The notes: generated by a model from the sequence alone, not told the origin. Positions 1 through 10,801 are shown, counted from the first letter of the stretch. The stretch: 44,133 nt of DNA from Anoxybacillus tengchongensis (GCF_014201585.1 NZ_JACHES010000017.1:1-44133), one strand, 5' to 3'. Made by a program: numbers and translations.

Positions 1-2
1 GA

Positions 3-16
3 TAAAAGCGCTTACA
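3..16. promoter_or_regulatory. cre-like site (CcpA operator candidate)
   Basis: TAAAAGCGCTTACA matches the B. subtilis cre consensus TGWAANCGNTNNCW at every defined position except the second. It lies about 110 bp upstream of the recJ promoter. It may belong to the gene left of the window, so its target is unknown. Confidence 0.3.
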
Positions 17-111
17 TGAAACAAGTCCATAAAACCATATATAACCAATAAAATCGGTCGAGAAAAAAATCTCCCACAAAGTCTTGACTCAAACATATGA
101 TGAACAATAAA

Positions 112-140
112 TTGCCCCTCAGCGTATTGTTTTGTATAAT
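112..140 (+). promoter_or_regulatory. sigma-A promoter of recJ
   Basis: TTGCCC (112-117), a 17-bp spacer and a perfect TATAAT (135-140) lie 24 bp upstream of the recJ start. A further TTGACT at 84-89 has no convincing -10 partner. Confidence 0.7.
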
Positions 141-163
141 AAAAAGGTTGAGGGGTGAATGAT

Positions 164-2524
164 ATGTTAGCATCGAAAACCCGTTGGAACATCAAACAAG
201 TAAACGAACAACAAGTGCAAATGATTGCGCAAGCGTTACATATAGCTCCGCTCGTTGCTTCATTGCTCGTCGGCCGCGGCTATCATACCGTTGAAGCCGC
301 TCGTTCTTTTTTTGAACGAAAGCAATCGTTTCACTCGCCATTTTTGTTAAACGACATGGAAAAAGCGGTCGAGCGAATAGAGAAAGCGATTACAAACGGC
401 GAACGTATTCTTGTTTTCGGTGATTATGACGCTGATGGCGTAAGCAGTACTGTTGTGATGGTCAGCGCATTACGAGAAAAAGGAGCGAATGTGTCCTTTT
501 ACATTCCGAATCGCTTTTCCGAAGGGTACGGGCCGAATGAACAAGCATTCAAATTTGCGAAGGAACAAGGGGTATCGCTAATTATTACAGTTGATACAGG
601 TATTTCTGCTTTGCATGAAGCCAACGTAGCCAAACAGCTCGGTATCGATTTAATTATTACAGACCATCACGAGCCTGGTCCGATATTACCGGAAGCATAT
701 GCAACGATTCATCCGAAAATTAGTCCAAACTATCCGTTCAAACATTTAGCGGGCGTCGGAGTAGCATTTAAGCTTGCTCATGCGCTCATCGGGCGCGTGC
801 CATACGAATGGCTGGACGTTGTCGCGATTGGAACGATTGCTGATCTCGTTCCGCTTCAAGACGAAAATCATTTACTTGCTCGATTAGGGATTGAACAATT
901 TCGCCAAACGAAACGTCTCGGTTTACAAGCGCTTTGTAAACAATGTGGTGTATCCTATACAGCTGTGACAGAAGATACGATTGCGTTTATGATTGGTCCG
1001 CGCATTAATGCCGCTGGACGTCTCGATTGCGCTGATCCAGCTGTTCAGCTGTTGTTGACGACAGATGTAAATGAAGCGGACATGCTGGCTGAGCAAATTG
1101 ATGCGATGAATCGCGAACGTCAGCAACTCGTCAACGAGATAACGGAAGAAGCGATTCAACTTGTCGAGCAGCATTATAGAGATGATCGCGTGTTAGTTGT
1201 AGCGAAAGAAGGCTGGAATGTCGGTGTCATTGGCATTGTGGCGTCTCGTTTAGTCGAAAGGTTTTATCGCCCAACGATCGTGTTAAGCATTGATCAAGAA
1301 AAAGGGATCGCAAAGGGATCAGCGCGAAGTATTGAAGGCTTTGACTTATTTGCGAATTTGTCAAACTGTCGCGAGATTTTACCTCATTTCGGTGGACATC
1401 CGATGGCTGCGGGTATGACGCTCTCTTTTCATAATGTAGATGAATTACGTCGTCGCCTAAACGAAGCGGCGAAGCAACAACTGACAGCAGAACATTTTAT
1501 TCCTGTTACGCATGTCGATTTGCGTTGTTCGATTAGTGATGTTTCATTGGAATTAATTGAACAAATGAATCGGCTTGCACCGTTTGGAATGGGAAATCCG
1601 AAACCGCGCGTCCTTTTCCAACATGTGCAACTAGATACGTTACGAAAAATTGGAACAGATCAAAATCACTTAAAATTATTGTTAACAGAAAACGGAAAAA
1701 CATTAGAAGCGATCGGATTTGGCTTCGGGCATATTGGAGATGAAATTGCGCCGAACGCTCGTCTCTCGATCGTCGGAGAACTGGCCATTAACGAATGGAA
1801 TAACTTTCGCAAACCACAGTTAATGATTCAAGATGTAGCTGTGGACGAGTGGCAATTATTTGATATGCGCCATATTCGTCATCCAAGTAAGTTCATGGCA
1901 TCGCTTCCAAAAGAAAAACGGTTATTCATCGCTTTCCATCACGATACAGTAGATGTGCTGCAATTAGGGGCGTATGCCGACGAAATTGTATATGTACTAA
2001 GCGAGCAAGAAGCGACGATCGATGTGAGTGGAAAATATGTCGTTTTTCTTGATTTGCCTCCGTCACAGCAAATCGTCAAAGTTTTATTAAGTTGTAGTTT
2101 ACCTGAACGCATTTATGCGTTATTCTATCAAAGGGAGAATCACTTCTTTAGTGTGTTGCCGACGCGTGAACATTTTAAGTGGTTGTATTCCTTTTTGCAT
2201 AAGCGTAGCCCTTTTGATGTACGGCGTTACGCTGACGATTTGGCTCGCTCGCGTGGGTGGACAAAAGAAACGATTTTGTTTATGATTCAAGTGTTTAGAG
2301 AGCTTGAGTTTATTACGGTTGAAAACGGGATCGTTTCTTTAGCCCGTCATGTACAGAAACGGGACTTAACAGAATCCCCTTCTTACCGATTAAAGCAAGC
2401 GCAGGCCGAACTTGAGCATATGTTTTTATATTCATCCTATTCCCAACTGAAACGTTGGTTTGATTCATTGTATGAGGAGGAAAATATCGATGGATTTAAA
2501 ACAATACGTCACGATTGTTCCTGA
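164..2524 (+). CDS. recJ: Single-stranded-DNA-specific 5'-3' exonuclease RecJ
   Basis: RecJ degrades single-stranded DNA 5'-3' in recombinational and mismatch repair. The DHH phosphoesterase motifs are visible: DYDADG (about residues 87-92), VDTGIS, and TDHHEPG with the DHH triad at 167-169. They are followed by [12 protein letters not shown], the DHHA1 domain with GGHPMAAGM, and an OB-like segment beginning [11 protein letters not shown]. The 786 residues fit the Firmicute form, which carries an extra C-terminal domain. The ATG at 164 is preferred because GAGGGG (150-155) lies at good spacing; the in-frame GTG at 155 overlaps that ribosome site. The 3' end overlaps apt by 35 bp, implying co-transcription. 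Confidence 0.96.
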   Translation: MLASKTRWNIKQVNEQQVQMIAQALHIAPLVASLLVGRGYHTVEAARSFFERKQSFHSPFLLNDMEKAVERIEKAITNGERILVFGDYDADGVSSTVVMVSALREKGANVSFYIPNRFSEGYGPNEQAFKFAKEQGVSLIITVDTGISALHEANVAKQLGIDLIITDHHEPGPILPEAYATIHPKISPNYPFKHLAGVGVAFKLAHALIGRVPYEWLDVVAIGTIADLVPLQDENHLLARLGIEQFRQTKRLGLQALCKQCGVSYTAVTEDTIAFMIGPRINAAGRLDCADPAVQLLLTTDVNEADMLAEQIDAMNRERQQLVNEITEEAIQLVEQHYRDDRVLVVAKEGWNVGVIGIVASRLVERFYRPTIVLSIDQEKGIAKGSARSIEGFDLFANLSNCREILPHFGGHPMAAGMTLSFHNVDELRRRLNEAAKQQLTAEHFIPVTHVDLRCSISDVSLELIEQMNRLAPFGMGNPKPRVLFQHVQLDTLRKIGTDQNHLKLLLTENGKTLEAIGFGFGHIGDEIAPNARLSIVGELAINEWNNFRKPQLMIQDVAVDEWQLFDMRHIRHPSKFMASLPKEKRLFIAFHHDTVDVLQLGAYADEIVYVLSEQEATIDVSGKYVVFLDLPPSQQIVKVLLSCSLPERIYALFYQRENHFFSVLPTREHFKWLYSFLHKRSPFDVRRYADDLARSRGWTKETILFMIQVFRELEFITVENGIVSLARHVQKRDLTESPSYRLKQAQAELEHMFLYSSYSQLKRWFDSLYEEENIDGFKTIRHDCS

Positions 2525-3002
2525 TTTCCCAAAACCAGGCATTCAATTTAAAGATATTACAACAATTATGGACAAAGGCGAAGTGTACAAATACGCAACA
2601 GATCAAATCGTCAATTATGCGCGTGAAAAGAAAATTGATGTGGTTGTTGGACCAGAAGCTCGTGGTTTTATTATCGGTTGTCCAGTTGCCTATGCGCTTG
2701 GCGTTGGATTCGTCCCTGTTCGTAAAGAAGGAAAACTGCCTCGCGAAGTCATTCGTGTCGAATACGGTTTAGAATACGGCAAGGACGTATTAACGATGCA
2801 TAAAGATGCGATTAAGCCAGGGCAACGCGTCCTTATTACTGATGATTTATTAGCAACCGGTGGCACGATCGAAGCGACGATTAAGCTTGTTGAACAGCTC
2901 GGTGGCGTTGTTGCAGGCATTGCATTTTTAATTGAATTAACGTATTTAGAAGGTCGCGAAAAATTAAAAGGATACGATATTTTAACGTTAATGCAATTTT
3001 AA
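2490..3002 (+). CDS. apt: Adenine phosphoribosyltransferase
   Basis: Converts adenine and PRPP to AMP in purine salvage. The type I PRTase signature [14 protein letters not shown] (PRPP loop) is near residues 115-128, preceded by [11 protein letters not shown]. The start at 2490 follows GAGGAGG (2474-2480) and gives 170 residues, the usual bacterial length. The reading frame opens upstream at 2460, but those codons lie inside recJ and lack a ribosome site. The gene overlaps the end of recJ and is followed by a hairpin terminator, so recJ-apt appears to be a two-gene transcript. The next gene, relA, also acts on purine nucleotides. Confidence 0.97.
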   Translation: MDLKQYVTIVPDFPKPGIQFKDITTIMDKGEVYKYATDQIVNYAREKKIDVVVGPEARGFIIGCPVAYALGVGFVPVRKEGKLPREVIRVEYGLEYGKDVLTMHKDAIKPGQRVLITDDLLATGGTIEATIKLVEQLGGVVAGIAFLIELTYLEGREKLKGYDILTLMQF

Positions 3003-3007
3003 TGAAG

Positions 3008-3031
3008 GAGGGGCACAACGCTCCTCTTTTT
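3008..3031 (+). terminator. Rho-independent terminator after apt
   Basis: A seven-pair stem, GAGGGGC (3008-3014) with GCTCCTC (3020-3026) and one G-T pair, is followed by TTTTT. Confidence 0.75.
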
Positions 3032-3043
3032 CGCATGTTGCTC

Positions 3044-3072
3044 TTTACATTTGAAAAAATTTTCATGATAAT
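3044..3072 (+). promoter_or_regulatory. Candidate relA promoter
   Basis: TTTACA (3044-3049), a 17-bp spacer and GATAAT (3067-3072) lie about 35 bp before the relA start, after the apt terminator. Confidence 0.55.
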
Positions 3073-3105
3073 ATTGTAAATACGTTTAAAATAAAAGGTG
3101 ATTGC

Positions 3106-5304
3106 ATGGCAAATGAACAAGTATTAACGGCAGAACAAGTCATTGAAAAGGCGAGCCGTTATTTGTCGGAAGACGACGTACAGTTTATCGAACGGGCATA
3201 TAAGTTTGCGAAAGAAGCACATCGTGAGCAATATCGGAAGTCAGGAGAACCGTATATCATTCATCCGATTCAAGTAGCAGGTATTTTAGTTGACTTAGAA
3301 ATGGACCCTGCGACAATTGCAGCTGGATTTTTGCATGATGTCGTCGAAGATACACATGTGACGAAAGAAGATTTAGAAAGAGAATTTGGAAAAGAAGTAG
3401 CGATGCTCGTTGATGGTGTAACGAAGCTCGGAAAAATTAAATATAAATCACATGAAGAACAACAAGCAGAAAATCATCGCAAAATGTTTTTGGCGATGGC
3501 GCAAGATATACGCGTCATTTTAATTAAGTTGGCGGACCGTTTGCACAATATGCGCACGTTAAAACATTTGCCGATTGAAAAGCAACGCCGCATTGCGAAT
3601 GAAACGCTTGAAATTTTCGCTCCACTCGCGCATCGACTTGGAATTTCAAAAATCAAATGGGAGCTTGAAGATACAGCCCTTCGTTATTTGAACCCGCAAC
3701 AATATTATCGCATCGTCAATTTAATGAAAAAAAAGCGGGCGGAACGTGAGCAATATTTAGAAGAAGTCATTCAAGAAATGCGTACACGGTTGCATGAAGT
3801 CGGTATTCAAGCTGAAATTTCTGGACGTCCGAAGCATATTTATAGCATTTATCGCAAAATGGTTTTGCAAAATAAACAATTTAACGAAATTTACGATTTG
3901 CTTGCTGTACGCATTATCGTTGAAAGCATTAAAGACTGTTATGCGGTACTTGGCATCATCCATACATGTTGGAAGCCGATGCCCGGGCGTTTTAAAGATT
4001 ATATTGCCATGCCGAAGCCGAATATGTACCAATCGCTTCATACGACCGTTGTCGGTCCAAAAGGCGAGCCACTTGAAGTGCAAATTCGGACGTTCGACAT
4101 GCACCATATCGCAGAATTTGGAATTGCTGCCCATTGGGCATATAAAGAAGGAAAGACCATTCGCCCAAATACATTTGAAGAAAAACTATCATGGTTTCGC
4201 GAAATTGTCGAATGGCAAAACGAAACGAACAACGCGGAAGAGTTTGTCGAAACGTTAAAAATGGATTTATTTTCCGATATGGTGTTTGTTTTTACACCAA
4301 AAGGTGACGTCATCGAGCTTCCAGCTGGTTCGGTGCCGATTGATTTTGCGTATCGCATTCACTCAGAAATCGGAAATAAAACGATTGGGGCAAAAGTAAA
4401 CGGAAAAATGGTTCCGCTCGATCACCCGCTACAAACTGGAGATATTGTTGAAATTTTAACGTCCAATCATTCATACGGTCCGAGTCAAGATTGGTTAAAA
4501 ATTGCACAAACATCGCATGCGAAAAATAAAATTCGCCAATTTTTCAAAAAGCAACGCCGGGAAGAAAATGTAGAAAAAGGGAAAGAACTTGTTGAAAAAG
4601 AAATTCGCAACATGGGCTTTGATGTCAAAGAAGTGCTCACCGCTGAAAATATGAAGCGGGTGGCAGAAAAATTTAACTTTGCTAATGAAGAAGATATGTA
4701 TGCTGCTGTTGGATATAACGGCATTACAGCTGCCCAAGTCGCGCATCGTTTAACAGAAAAGTGGCGAAAACAACGCGATTTAGAAGAGCAAGCGAAACGT
4801 TTGTCGGACATGCTACAAGAGGCAAAGACCATTACCCCAATGAAAAAGCGCGATTTCGGGGTATGCGTCGAAGGAGTAGATAATTTACTTATTCGTTTGT
4901 CGCGCTGTTGTAATCCGGTGCCTGGCGATGAAATTATCGGATTTATTACAAAAGGACGCGGCGTTTCGGTTCATCGTGCCGATTGCCCGAATGTACTCGC
5001 AGAAGAAGCAAAAGAGCGACTCATTCCTGTTCAATGGGAGAGCAGCGCAAACTGCCAGCGTGAATATACAGTCGATATTGAAATTACTGGCTATGATCGA
5101 CGTGGCTTGCTTAATGAAGTATTGCAAGCTGTCAATGAGACGAAAACGAACATTTCTGCTGTTTCTGGAAGAACGGATCATCGCAACAAAATGGCGACGA
5201 TTCATATGACGATTTTTATTCATAATGTGAGCCATCTTCAAAAAGTGGTGGAACGCATTAAACAAATTCCAGACATTTATTCAGTTAGACGGATTATGAA
5301 CTAG
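3106..5304 (+). CDS. relA: Bifunctional (p)ppGpp synthetase/hydrolase RelA (Rel)
   Basis: Makes and hydrolyses (p)ppGpp, the stringent-response alarmone, at the ribosome. Domains run in order. The HD hydrolase has His53, the His77-Asp78 pair in FLHDVVEDT, and Asp144 in LADRLHN. The synthetase has YDLLAVRI with Asp264 and EVQIRT with Glu324. A TGS domain (about 390-450) begins [14 protein letters not shown]. The conserved cysteine motif SRCCNP has Cys601-Cys602, and a C-terminal ACT domain ends the protein. Both catalytic sites look intact, so the enzyme should be bifunctional. The 732 residues are close to the B. subtilis protein. AAGGTG precedes the ATG. The next gene, dtd, starts 14 bp downstream. 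Confidence 0.97.
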   Translation: MANEQVLTAEQVIEKASRYLSEDDVQFIERAYKFAKEAHREQYRKSGEPYIIHPIQVAGILVDLEMDPATIAAGFLHDVVEDTHVTKEDLEREFGKEVAMLVDGVTKLGKIKYKSHEEQQAENHRKMFLAMAQDIRVILIKLADRLHNMRTLKHLPIEKQRRIANETLEIFAPLAHRLGISKIKWELEDTALRYLNPQQYYRIVNLMKKKRAEREQYLEEVIQEMRTRLHEVGIQAEISGRPKHIYSIYRKMVLQNKQFNEIYDLLAVRIIVESIKDCYAVLGIIHTCWKPMPGRFKDYIAMPKPNMYQSLHTTVVGPKGEPLEVQIRTFDMHHIAEFGIAAHWAYKEGKTIRPNTFEEKLSWFREIVEWQNETNNAEEFVETLKMDLFSDMVFVFTPKGDVIELPAGSVPIDFAYRIHSEIGNKTIGAKVNGKMVPLDHPLQTGDIVEILTSNHSYGPSQDWLKIAQTSHAKNKIRQFFKKQRREENVEKGKELVEKEIRNMGFDVKEVLTAENMKRVAEKFNFANEEDMYAAVGYNGITAAQVAHRLTEKWRKQRDLEEQAKRLSDMLQEAKTITPMKKRDFGVCVEGVDNLLIRLSRCCNPVPGDEIIGFITKGRGVSVHRADCPNVLAEEAKERLIPVQWESSANCQREYTVDIEITGYDRRGLLNEVLQAVNETKTNISAVSGRTDHRNKMATIHMTIFIHNVSHLQKVVERIKQIPDIYSVRRIMN

Positions 5305-5318
5305 AGAGGGTTGAGGCC

Positions 5319-5759
5319 ATGAGAGTTGTCGTTCAGCGAGCAAAACATGGAAAAGTAACAGTAGCTGGCGAAGTGGTCGGGGAAATTGATTTCGGGCTCG
5401 TATTGTTAGTTGGCATTACTCATGATGATACGGAGGAGGATGCCGCATTTGTTGCCGAAAAAATTGCTTATTTGCGCATATTTGAAGACGAGCATGAAAA
5501 GATGAACCGTTCCCTTTTAGATGTAGGTGGATCGATTTTATCGATTTCACAATTTACGTTGTACGGAGACTGTCGCAAAGGACGAAGACCAAATTTTATG
5601 GATGCGGCAAAACCGGAGCACGCAAAACATATTTATGAGCTGTTTAACGAGCATTTACGTCAAAAAGGAATTCACGTAGAAACAGGCGTATTTGGTGCAA
5701 TGATGGATGTAGAATTGACAAACGTCGGACCGGTGACATTAATCGTCGAAAGCAAATAA
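5319..5759 (+). CDS. dtd: D-aminoacyl-tRNA deacylase
   Basis: Hydrolyses D-amino acids (and glycine mischarged on tRNA-Ala) from tRNA. The two family hallmarks are present: the SQFTLYGD motif near residues 78-85 and the Gly-cisPro motif in [11 protein letters not shown] at the C-terminus. Length is 146 residues, typical for DTD. The gene begins 14 bp after relA with AGAGGG as ribosome site and is followed by a bidirectional terminator. The relA-dtd pairing is conserved in Bacillaceae. Confidence 0.97.
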   Translation: MRVVVQRAKHGKVTVAGEVVGEIDFGLVLLVGITHDDTEEDAAFVAEKIAYLRIFEDEHEKMNRSLLDVGGSILSISQFTLYGDCRKGRRPNFMDAAKPEHAKHIYELFNEHLRQKGIHVETGVFGAMMDVELTNVGPVTLIVESK

Positions 5760-5795
5760 AAACCGCGCTCGCATGTGGACGAGCTCGGTTTTTTT
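5758..5795. terminator. Bidirectional terminator between dtd and the small reverse gene
   Basis: AAAAACCGCGCTCG and CGAGCTCGGTTTTT form a stem with one mismatch around the loop CATGTGGA. A T-run lies on one side and an A-run on the other, so it can serve the convergent genes dtd and 5794-5970. Confidence 0.8.
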
Positions 5796-5970
5796 ATCCT
5801 CGTGCTACATGTTTTTTCAGCTTTTGTACATCACGAAGAGTAAGCCCAAATTCAGAGGCGAGTTCAAACGATGTGAGTTCGCTTTCTTTTTGAATAAATG
5901 CATGAAAATCGACGTGCATAAGTGGTGATTGTGAATGAATAAACTCCCCTTTTTCACTATGGCGCATCAT
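5794..5970 (-). CDS. 58-residue protein of unknown function, HTH-like C-terminal half
   Basis: I do not recognise this short reverse-strand frame with certainty. It starts MMRHSEKGEF and ends KLKKHVARG. The segment FELASEFGLTLRDVQKL (about residues 35-51) looks like a helix-turn-helix. AAAGGAG (complement of 5975-5981) stands 4-7 nt before two adjacent ATG codons, which strongly supports translation. The gene converges on dtd and shares its terminator. Small proteins such as YrzK are annotated near this position in B. subtilis, but I recall that only loosely. No signal peptide or membrane segment is visible. Confidence 0.65.
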   Translation of the reverse strand: MMRHSEKGEFIHSQSPLMHVDFHAFIQKESELTSFELASEFGLTLRDVQKLKKHVARG

Positions 5971-6000
5971 TAAGCTCCTTTCGCGTGAAATATCGTTCGT

Positions 6001-6030
6001 ATTATTCCCAATTTTTCTACCTTTTCATTC
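6001..6030 (-). promoter_or_regulatory. Possible forespore-type promoter for the 58-residue gene
   Basis: On the minus strand GAATG (6026-6030), 16 bp, and GGGAATAATA (from 6009 down) loosely resemble sigma-F/sigma-G elements. They lie about 30 bp upstream of the start codon. No good sigma-A pair is seen. The call is tentative. Confidence 0.25.
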
Positions 6031-6099
6031 AAAGAAGGATTTTTTTTGTTTGTGAAGAAATAAAGTAGCGATTATTGACAACGTAGGGGGATTTGCAAC

Positions 6100-7359
6100 A
6101 TGAAAAAATCGCTTATGACGTTACTGTTCGTTTTTTGTTGTTTGTTGCTGATCGTACAAACGGCGGAAGCAGCGATGAATGTACGCATAGCTGTTAATCA
6201 ACTCAATGTGCGTACCGGCCCGGGATTTACGTTTGCGGTACAAGAAAAAGTAGCAAAAGGAAAGCAATATCCTGTCGTTCAAAAGCGAGGAGAATGGCTA
6301 CAAATTCGGCTCGCCTCAAATCGAACAGGTTGGGTGCATGGAAAATACGTTCAAACGCAAAATGAGGCGATTGAAATAAAAAAACAAATACAACAGCCGG
6401 TCGTATGCCAAGTAGATGGTTTACGTATTCGCAAGGGACCAGGAACGACATATGCGGTCATCGGTTATGTCAACCGCAACGAGAAAGGAACGGCGACGAT
6501 GACACAAAATGATTGGATATACGTACGCTGGGAAGGAAAAGAAGGATGGGTGAATCGGGCATATGTAGCAAACGCTGAGCAAAATAGTGAACAAATGACA
6601 TATGATACATATGTTCAAATGTTATACGACAATACAAATATTCGTTCTTCCCCTTCTACCCAATCGCCTGTGATTTCGAAAGCAAAACGTGGTGATCAGT
6701 TCGGAGTCATTCGAAAAGAAGGGCAATGGTATGTCATTCAAGTGGATGCCCAAACGATCGGATATGTAGCCGAATGGGTCGTTCAAGTGACGCAAACATC
6801 CGCTCCCTCTCAAAATCAAACAATAGTAGGAAAAACAGTTGTTATTGATGCAGGACACGGCGGCAAAGATTATGGGACAACGGGTGTCAATGGAACAATT
6901 GAAAAAATGTTAACGTTACAGACCGTGCTGTTGCTAAGCGAAAAACTGAAACAAATGGGGGCTAACGTCATTTTAACGCGGTCAGATGATCGATTTTTAT
7001 CGTTAAGTGAGCGAGTACAAATAGCTGCGAACAATAAAGCAGATGCGTTTATTAGCATTCATTACGACAGCGCGTTAAACCGTACGGCGAGCGGCTTAAC
7101 GGTATATTACTATAAATCAATCGATCGGTCGCTTGCGGATGCGCTTTTTGGTCCCCTCAGTCGCTTAACAGGCATCCAGCAACGTGGAGTTCGTGTAGGA
7201 AACTATCATGTTTTGCGCGAAAATAGCCGTCCTTCTGTGTTGCTTGAACTCGGCTACTTAAGCAATCCGAATGAGGAGATGTTCGTCGTATCACAATCAT
7301 ATCAACAGGCAGCGGTAGAAGCGATTTGTAGCGGATTGCTTCGTTATTTCGGAAAATAA
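6100..7359 (+). CDS. Secreted N-acetylmuramoyl-L-alanine amidase with three SH3b domains (YrvJ-like)
   Basis: Cleaves the bond between MurNAc and the stem peptide of peptidoglycan outside the cell. A signal peptide (about residues 1-24, charged MKKS, hydrophobic core, TAEA-A cleavage) is followed by three bacterial SH3 domains near 26-85, 98-157 and 170-229. Each has a LNVRTGPG-like core; the third is more divergent (TNIRSSPS). A catalytic Amidase_3 domain runs from about 245 to 419. Zinc ligands His253 (AGHGG), Glu268 and His321 (ISIHYD) and the catalytic Glu383 (LLELGYLSN) are all present. AGGGGG precedes the ATG. B. subtilis has a similar enzyme (YrvJ) at the same place. No clear promoter was found. 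Confidence 0.9.
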   Translation: MKKSLMTLLFVFCCLLLIVQTAEAAMNVRIAVNQLNVRTGPGFTFAVQEKVAKGKQYPVVQKRGEWLQIRLASNRTGWVHGKYVQTQNEAIEIKKQIQQPVVCQVDGLRIRKGPGTTYAVIGYVNRNEKGTATMTQNDWIYVRWEGKEGWVNRAYVANAEQNSEQMTYDTYVQMLYDNTNIRSSPSTQSPVISKAKRGDQFGVIRKEGQWYVIQVDAQTIGYVAEWVVQVTQTSAPSQNQTIVGKTVVIDAGHGGKDYGTTGVNGTIEKMLTLQTVLLLSEKLKQMGANVILTRSDDRFLSLSERVQIAANNKADAFISIHYDSALNRTASGLTVYYYKSIDRSLADALFGPLSRLTGIQQRGVRVGNYHVLRENSRPSVLLELGYLSNPNEEMFVVSQSYQQAAVEAICSGLLRYFGK

Positions 7360-7367
7360 AGGTCGTC

Positions 7368-7396
7368 TTGACAAATGGTTTGTTCGTACGTAATAT
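7368..7396 (+). promoter_or_regulatory. Sigma-A promoter of the hisS-aspS operon
   Basis: A consensus TTGACA (7368-7373), an exact 17-bp spacer and TAATAT (7391-7396) lie directly upstream of the T-box leader. Confidence 0.8.
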
Positions 7397-7403
7397 AAAA
7401 GAA

Positions 7404-7664
7404 AATTCAACATCTCGCCGATGATGGAGAAAAGTAGTTAAGAGTACACATGGCCAGAGAGGAAATGCCGTAGGCTGGAAGCATTTCTCCATGATGACTT
7501 AACGAACGAACACTCCGTAGGTTTCTCTTTGAACGCGTCATCGTTAGTAGGAGAGAACGCTTTCCGAGCGTTATCGGATGAAAGTGGAAGCATGCGCTTC
7601 AACTAGGGTGGCACCACGGGAACTCGTCTCTCGTCCCTAATTTATTAGGGGTGGGAGATTTTTG
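7404..7664 (+). promoter_or_regulatory. T-box riboswitch, histidine-specific, upstream of hisS
   Basis: The leader senses uncharged tRNA-His. The T-box sequence AGGGTGGCACCACGG is at 7605-7619. A terminator hairpin follows at 7628-7664 (TCTC..CCCTAA with TTAGGGG..GGAGA, then TTTTT). In Stem I, helix GTTAAG/CTTAAC and helix GGAG/CTCC enclose an internal loop with AGTA on the 5' side and GAACGAACAC on the 3' side. This places the specifier CAC (His) at 7511-7513. AGAGAGG at 7456-7462 is the AG-bulge motif. The region accounts for the gap of more than 300 bp before hisS. Confidence 0.92.
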
Positions 7665-7693
7665 TTTGCATAAAAACTAAAGGAGGGAATGAT

Positions 7694-8965
7694 ATGTCAT
7701 TTCAAATTCCGCGCGGGACGCAAGACATTTTGCCAGAACAAGCAGCAAAATGGCAATATATTGAACAAATTGCGCGCGAACTTTGTCGGCGTTATAACTA
7801 TCAAGAAATTCGTACGCCAATTTTTGAACATACGGAACTATTTTTACGCGGTGTCGGCGATACAACGGATATCGTTCAAAAAGAAATGTACACGTTTGAA
7901 GATCGTGGCGGTCGCAGTTTAACGCTTCGTCCAGAAGGAACAGCAGCGGTCGTCCGTTCATTTGTTGAAAATAAAATGTACGGATATCCAAATCAACCGG
8001 TGAAACTGTATTACATGGGGCCGATGTTCCGTTACGAACGTCCGCAAGCAGGTCGTTTTCGTCAGTTCGTCCAATTTGGTGTCGAAGCGCTCGGAAGTAA
8101 CGATCCAGCGATTGACGCTGAAGTCATTGCTTTAGCGATGGATATATATCGCTCGCTCGGACTGAAAAAACTGAAGCTTGTCATCAATAGTTTAGGCGAT
8201 GTCGAAAGCAGAAAATCGCACCGACAAGCGCTTATCGATCATTTCCAGCCTCGCATTCATGAGTTTTGCGATGATTGCCAAGCGCGGTTACATAAAAATC
8301 CGATGCGTATTTTAGACTGTAAAAAAGATCGTGATCATGACCTCATGCGCACGGCTCCATCGATTCTTGATTACTTAAATGAACAGTCGCGCACATATTT
8401 TGAAAAAGTGCAAATGTATTTACAAAGGCTTGGCATCGTATTTGAAGTCGATCCGCGGCTTGTGCGCGGTTTAGATTATTACAATCATACAGCGTTTGAA
8501 ATTATGAGCGAGGCAGAAGGATTTGGCGCCATTACGACATTATGCGGCGGTGGACGTTATAATGGTCTCGTTCAAGAAATTGGTGGACCTGAAACGCCTG
8601 GTATCGGATTTGCTTTAAGCATTGAACGATTGCTTGCTGCATTAGAGGCTGAGGGTATTTCGTTACCGATTTCAGAAGGAATTGACTGTTATGTTGTGGC
8701 ATTAGGAGAACAAGCAAAAGAAGAAGCGGTTGCTCTTGTCGCTGCCCTTCGTCAAGAAGGTGTTTCGGCAGAAAAAGACTATCAAGACCGTAAAGTGAAG
8801 GCTCAACTTAAAGCAGCCGATCGTTTGCATGCGACATACGTCGCTATTTTAGGAGAAGATGAACTGCAAAAAGGTGTCATTAACGTCAAACATATGGCAA
8901 CAGGGGAACAGCAAGAAGTACCTCTTGACATGTTTGTTTCACATATGAAAAACGCATTGCAATAG
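7694..8965 (+). CDS. hisS: Histidyl-tRNA synthetase
   Basis: Charges tRNA-His in the cytoplasm. It is a class II synthetase. Motif 2 lies in the [18 protein letters not shown] region. The histidine-specific signatures are [15 protein letters not shown] and CGGGRYNGL, and motif 3 is [14 protein letters not shown]-terminal anticodon-binding domain covers roughly residues 330-423. Length is 423, typical. AAAGGAGG (7679-7686) sets the ATG at 7694; the overlapping ATG at 7689 is out of frame. aspS starts 11 bp downstream, so both are under the His T-box, as in B. subtilis. Confidence 0.98.
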   Translation: MSFQIPRGTQDILPEQAAKWQYIEQIARELCRRYNYQEIRTPIFEHTELFLRGVGDTTDIVQKEMYTFEDRGGRSLTLRPEGTAAVVRSFVENKMYGYPNQPVKLYYMGPMFRYERPQAGRFRQFVQFGVEALGSNDPAIDAEVIALAMDIYRSLGLKKLKLVINSLGDVESRKSHRQALIDHFQPRIHEFCDDCQARLHKNPMRILDCKKDRDHDLMRTAPSILDYLNEQSRTYFEKVQMYLQRLGIVFEVDPRLVRGLDYYNHTAFEIMSEAEGFGAITTLCGGGRYNGLVQEIGGPETPGIGFALSIERLLAALEAEGISLPISEGIDCYVVALGEQAKEEAVALVAALRQEGVSAEKDYQDRKVKAQLKAADRLHATYVAILGEDELQKGVINVKHMATGEQQEVPLDMFVSHMKNALQ

Positions 8966-8976
8966 GAGGGGAAAGT

Positions 8977-10755
8977 ATGTTCGGAAGGACGCATTATTGT
9001 GGAGAAGTAACAGATAAAGCGATTGGTCAAACGGTGCGCTTAAAAGGATGGGTGCAAAAGCGTCGCGATCTAGGAGGACTTATTTTCATTGACTTGCGCG
9101 ACCGCACAGGCATTGTCCAAATTGTATTTAGCCCAGATGTGTCGAAAGAGGCGTTGCAAGTTGCGGAAACGATTCGTAGCGAATACGTGTTAGACGTAGA
9201 AGGCATAGTCGTTCAACGTGAAGAAGGGCAAGTGAACCGAAATTTATCGACTGGAACAGTTGAAGTACATGCGACACATGTGACGATTTTAAGTGAAGCA
9301 AAAACGCCGCCGTTTCCGATTTCAGATAAAACGGACGTATCAGAAGATGTTCGCTTAAAATATCGTTACTTAGATTTACGTCGCCCGGTGATGTTTCAAA
9401 CGTTTCAAATGCGCCATCAAGTGACGAAAGCGATTCGCGACTTTTTAGATGAGGAAGGCTTTTTAGAAGTAGAAACGCCGATTTTAACGAAAAGTACGCC
9501 AGAAGGGGCGCGCGATTACTTAGTGCCAAGCCGTGTACATCCAGGCGAGTTTTATGCGTTACCACAATCGCCACAAATTTTTAAACAATTATTAATGGTC
9601 GCTGGTTTTGAACGGTATTATCAAATTGCTCGTTGTTTCCGAGACGAAGATTTACGTGCTGACCGTCAGCCAGAGTTTACACAAGTCGATATTGAAACAT
9701 CATTTATGAGTCAAGATGATATTTTAGCAATGATCGAGCGCATGATGGCGCGCGTCATGAAAGTCGCAAAAGGAATCGACATTCCTATTCCTTTTCCACG
9801 CATGTCATATGATGAAGCGATCGCTCGCTTTGGCTCGGACAAGCCAGATACTCGCTTTGGACTTGAGCTTGTCGATCTATCTGAGCAAGTGAAAGATTGT
9901 GGCTTTAAAGTGTTCGCCAGCGCAGTGCAAAACGGTGGACAAGTGAAGGCGATTAACGTCAAAGGCGCAGCGGACAAATATTCTCGCAAAGATATTGATG
10001 CGTTAACAGAATATGTCGCTCGCTACGGGGCAAAAGGGTTAGCATGGTTGAAAGTCGAAAACGATGGACTAAAAGGGCCAATTGCGAAGTTTTTTAACGA
10101 AGACGAGCAAAAACAAATGATACAAACGCTTGAAGCGAAAGTCGGCGATTTGTTGTTATTTGTAGCCGATAAAAAATCTGTCGTTGCGGACTCGCTTGGC
10201 GCGTTGCGTTTAAAATTAGGAAAAGATTTGAAGTTAATTGACGAATCAGCCTTTCATTTCTTATGGATTACAGATTGGCCGCTTTTTGAATACGATGAAG
10301 AAGAAGGTCGCTATTATGCGGCACATCATCCGTTTACAATGCCTGTTCGTGAAGATGTGCCAAAATTCGAAACAGATCCAGCGAGCGTTCGCGCACAAGC
10401 GTATGATCTTGTGTTAAACGGATATGAGTTAGGAGGAGGATCGCTCCGTATTTTCGAGCGCGATATACAAGAAAAAATGTTCAAAACGCTCGGTTTTACT
10501 GAAGAACAAGCGCGCGAACAGTTTGGCTTTTTGCTTGAAGCGTTTGAATACGGTACACCTCCGCACGGTGGAATTGCTCTTGGATTAGACCGTCTTGTCA
10601 TGTTGCTGGCGGGTCGTTCTAACTTGCGTGATACGATCGCCTTTCCGAAAACAGCAAGTGCTAGCTGTCTGCTAACAGAAGCACCAAGTGCAGTAAGTGA
10701 AGCGCAATTAGACGAACTGCATTTACAAGTGAAGGACGTTCAAAAAGTAGACTAA
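8977..10755 (+). CDS. aspS: Aspartyl-tRNA synthetase
   Basis: Charges tRNA-Asp. An N-terminal OB fold for anticodon binding (about residues 15-105, [20 protein letters not shown]) leads into the class II core. Motif 2 is [14 protein letters not shown] (221-234), a GAD insertion domain typical of bacterial AspRS lies in the middle, and motif 3 is [15 protein letters not shown]. The 592 residues match the bacterial type. AGGAGGGG sits before the ATG, and the gene is co-transcribed with hisS. Whether it is discriminating or also charges tRNA-Asn cannot be read from sequence alone. Confidence 0.98.
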   Translation: MFGRTHYCGEVTDKAIGQTVRLKGWVQKRRDLGGLIFIDLRDRTGIVQIVFSPDVSKEALQVAETIRSEYVLDVEGIVVQREEGQVNRNLSTGTVEVHATHVTILSEAKTPPFPISDKTDVSEDVRLKYRYLDLRRPVMFQTFQMRHQVTKAIRDFLDEEGFLEVETPILTKSTPEGARDYLVPSRVHPGEFYALPQSPQIFKQLLMVAGFERYYQIARCFRDEDLRADRQPEFTQVDIETSFMSQDDILAMIERMMARVMKVAKGIDIPIPFPRMSYDEAIARFGSDKPDTRFGLELVDLSEQVKDCGFKVFASAVQNGGQVKAINVKGAADKYSRKDIDALTEYVARYGAKGLAWLKVENDGLKGPIAKFFNEDEQKQMIQTLEAKVGDLLLFVADKKSVVADSLGALRLKLGKDLKLIDESAFHFLWITDWPLFEYDEEEGRYYAAHHPFTMPVREDVPKFETDPASVRAQAYDLVLNGYELGGGSLRIFERDIQEKMFKTLGFTEEQAREQFGFLLEAFEYGTPPHGGIALGLDRLVMLLAGRSNLRDTIAFPKTASASCLLTEAPSAVSEAQLDELHLQVKDVQKVD

Positions 10756-10765
10756 ATTTGTAACG

Positions 10766-10794
10766 TTGCAAATGCATGCGAAGTGTGCTAACAT
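10766..10794 (+). promoter_or_regulatory. Sigma-A promoter of 6S RNA
   Basis: TTGCAA (10766-10771), a 17-bp spacer and TAACAT (10789-10794) predict a start near 10801, just before the closing stem of the RNA. Confidence 0.75.
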
Positions 10795-10801
10795 ACAAGT
10801 A

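Noticed and set aside
155-163. GTG at 155 as the recJ start
   Set aside because: The GTG overlaps the GAGGGG ribosome site. ATG 164 has correct spacing and the family-like N-terminus MLASKTRW.
3757-4358. Several overlapping frames on both strands inside relA
   Set aside because: They are shadows of relA, which has all catalytic motifs intact in one frame.
6075-6080. TTGACA as a -35 box for the amidase gene
   Set aside because: It is only about 20 bp from the start codon, so a -10 box at normal spacing would fall inside the gene.
7447-7449. CAC in AGAGTACACATGG as the specifier of the hisS T-box
   Set aside because: It lies on the 5' strand of Stem I before the AG bulge. Known T-boxes carry the specifier on the 3' strand, where CAC 7511-7513 fits the flanking helices.
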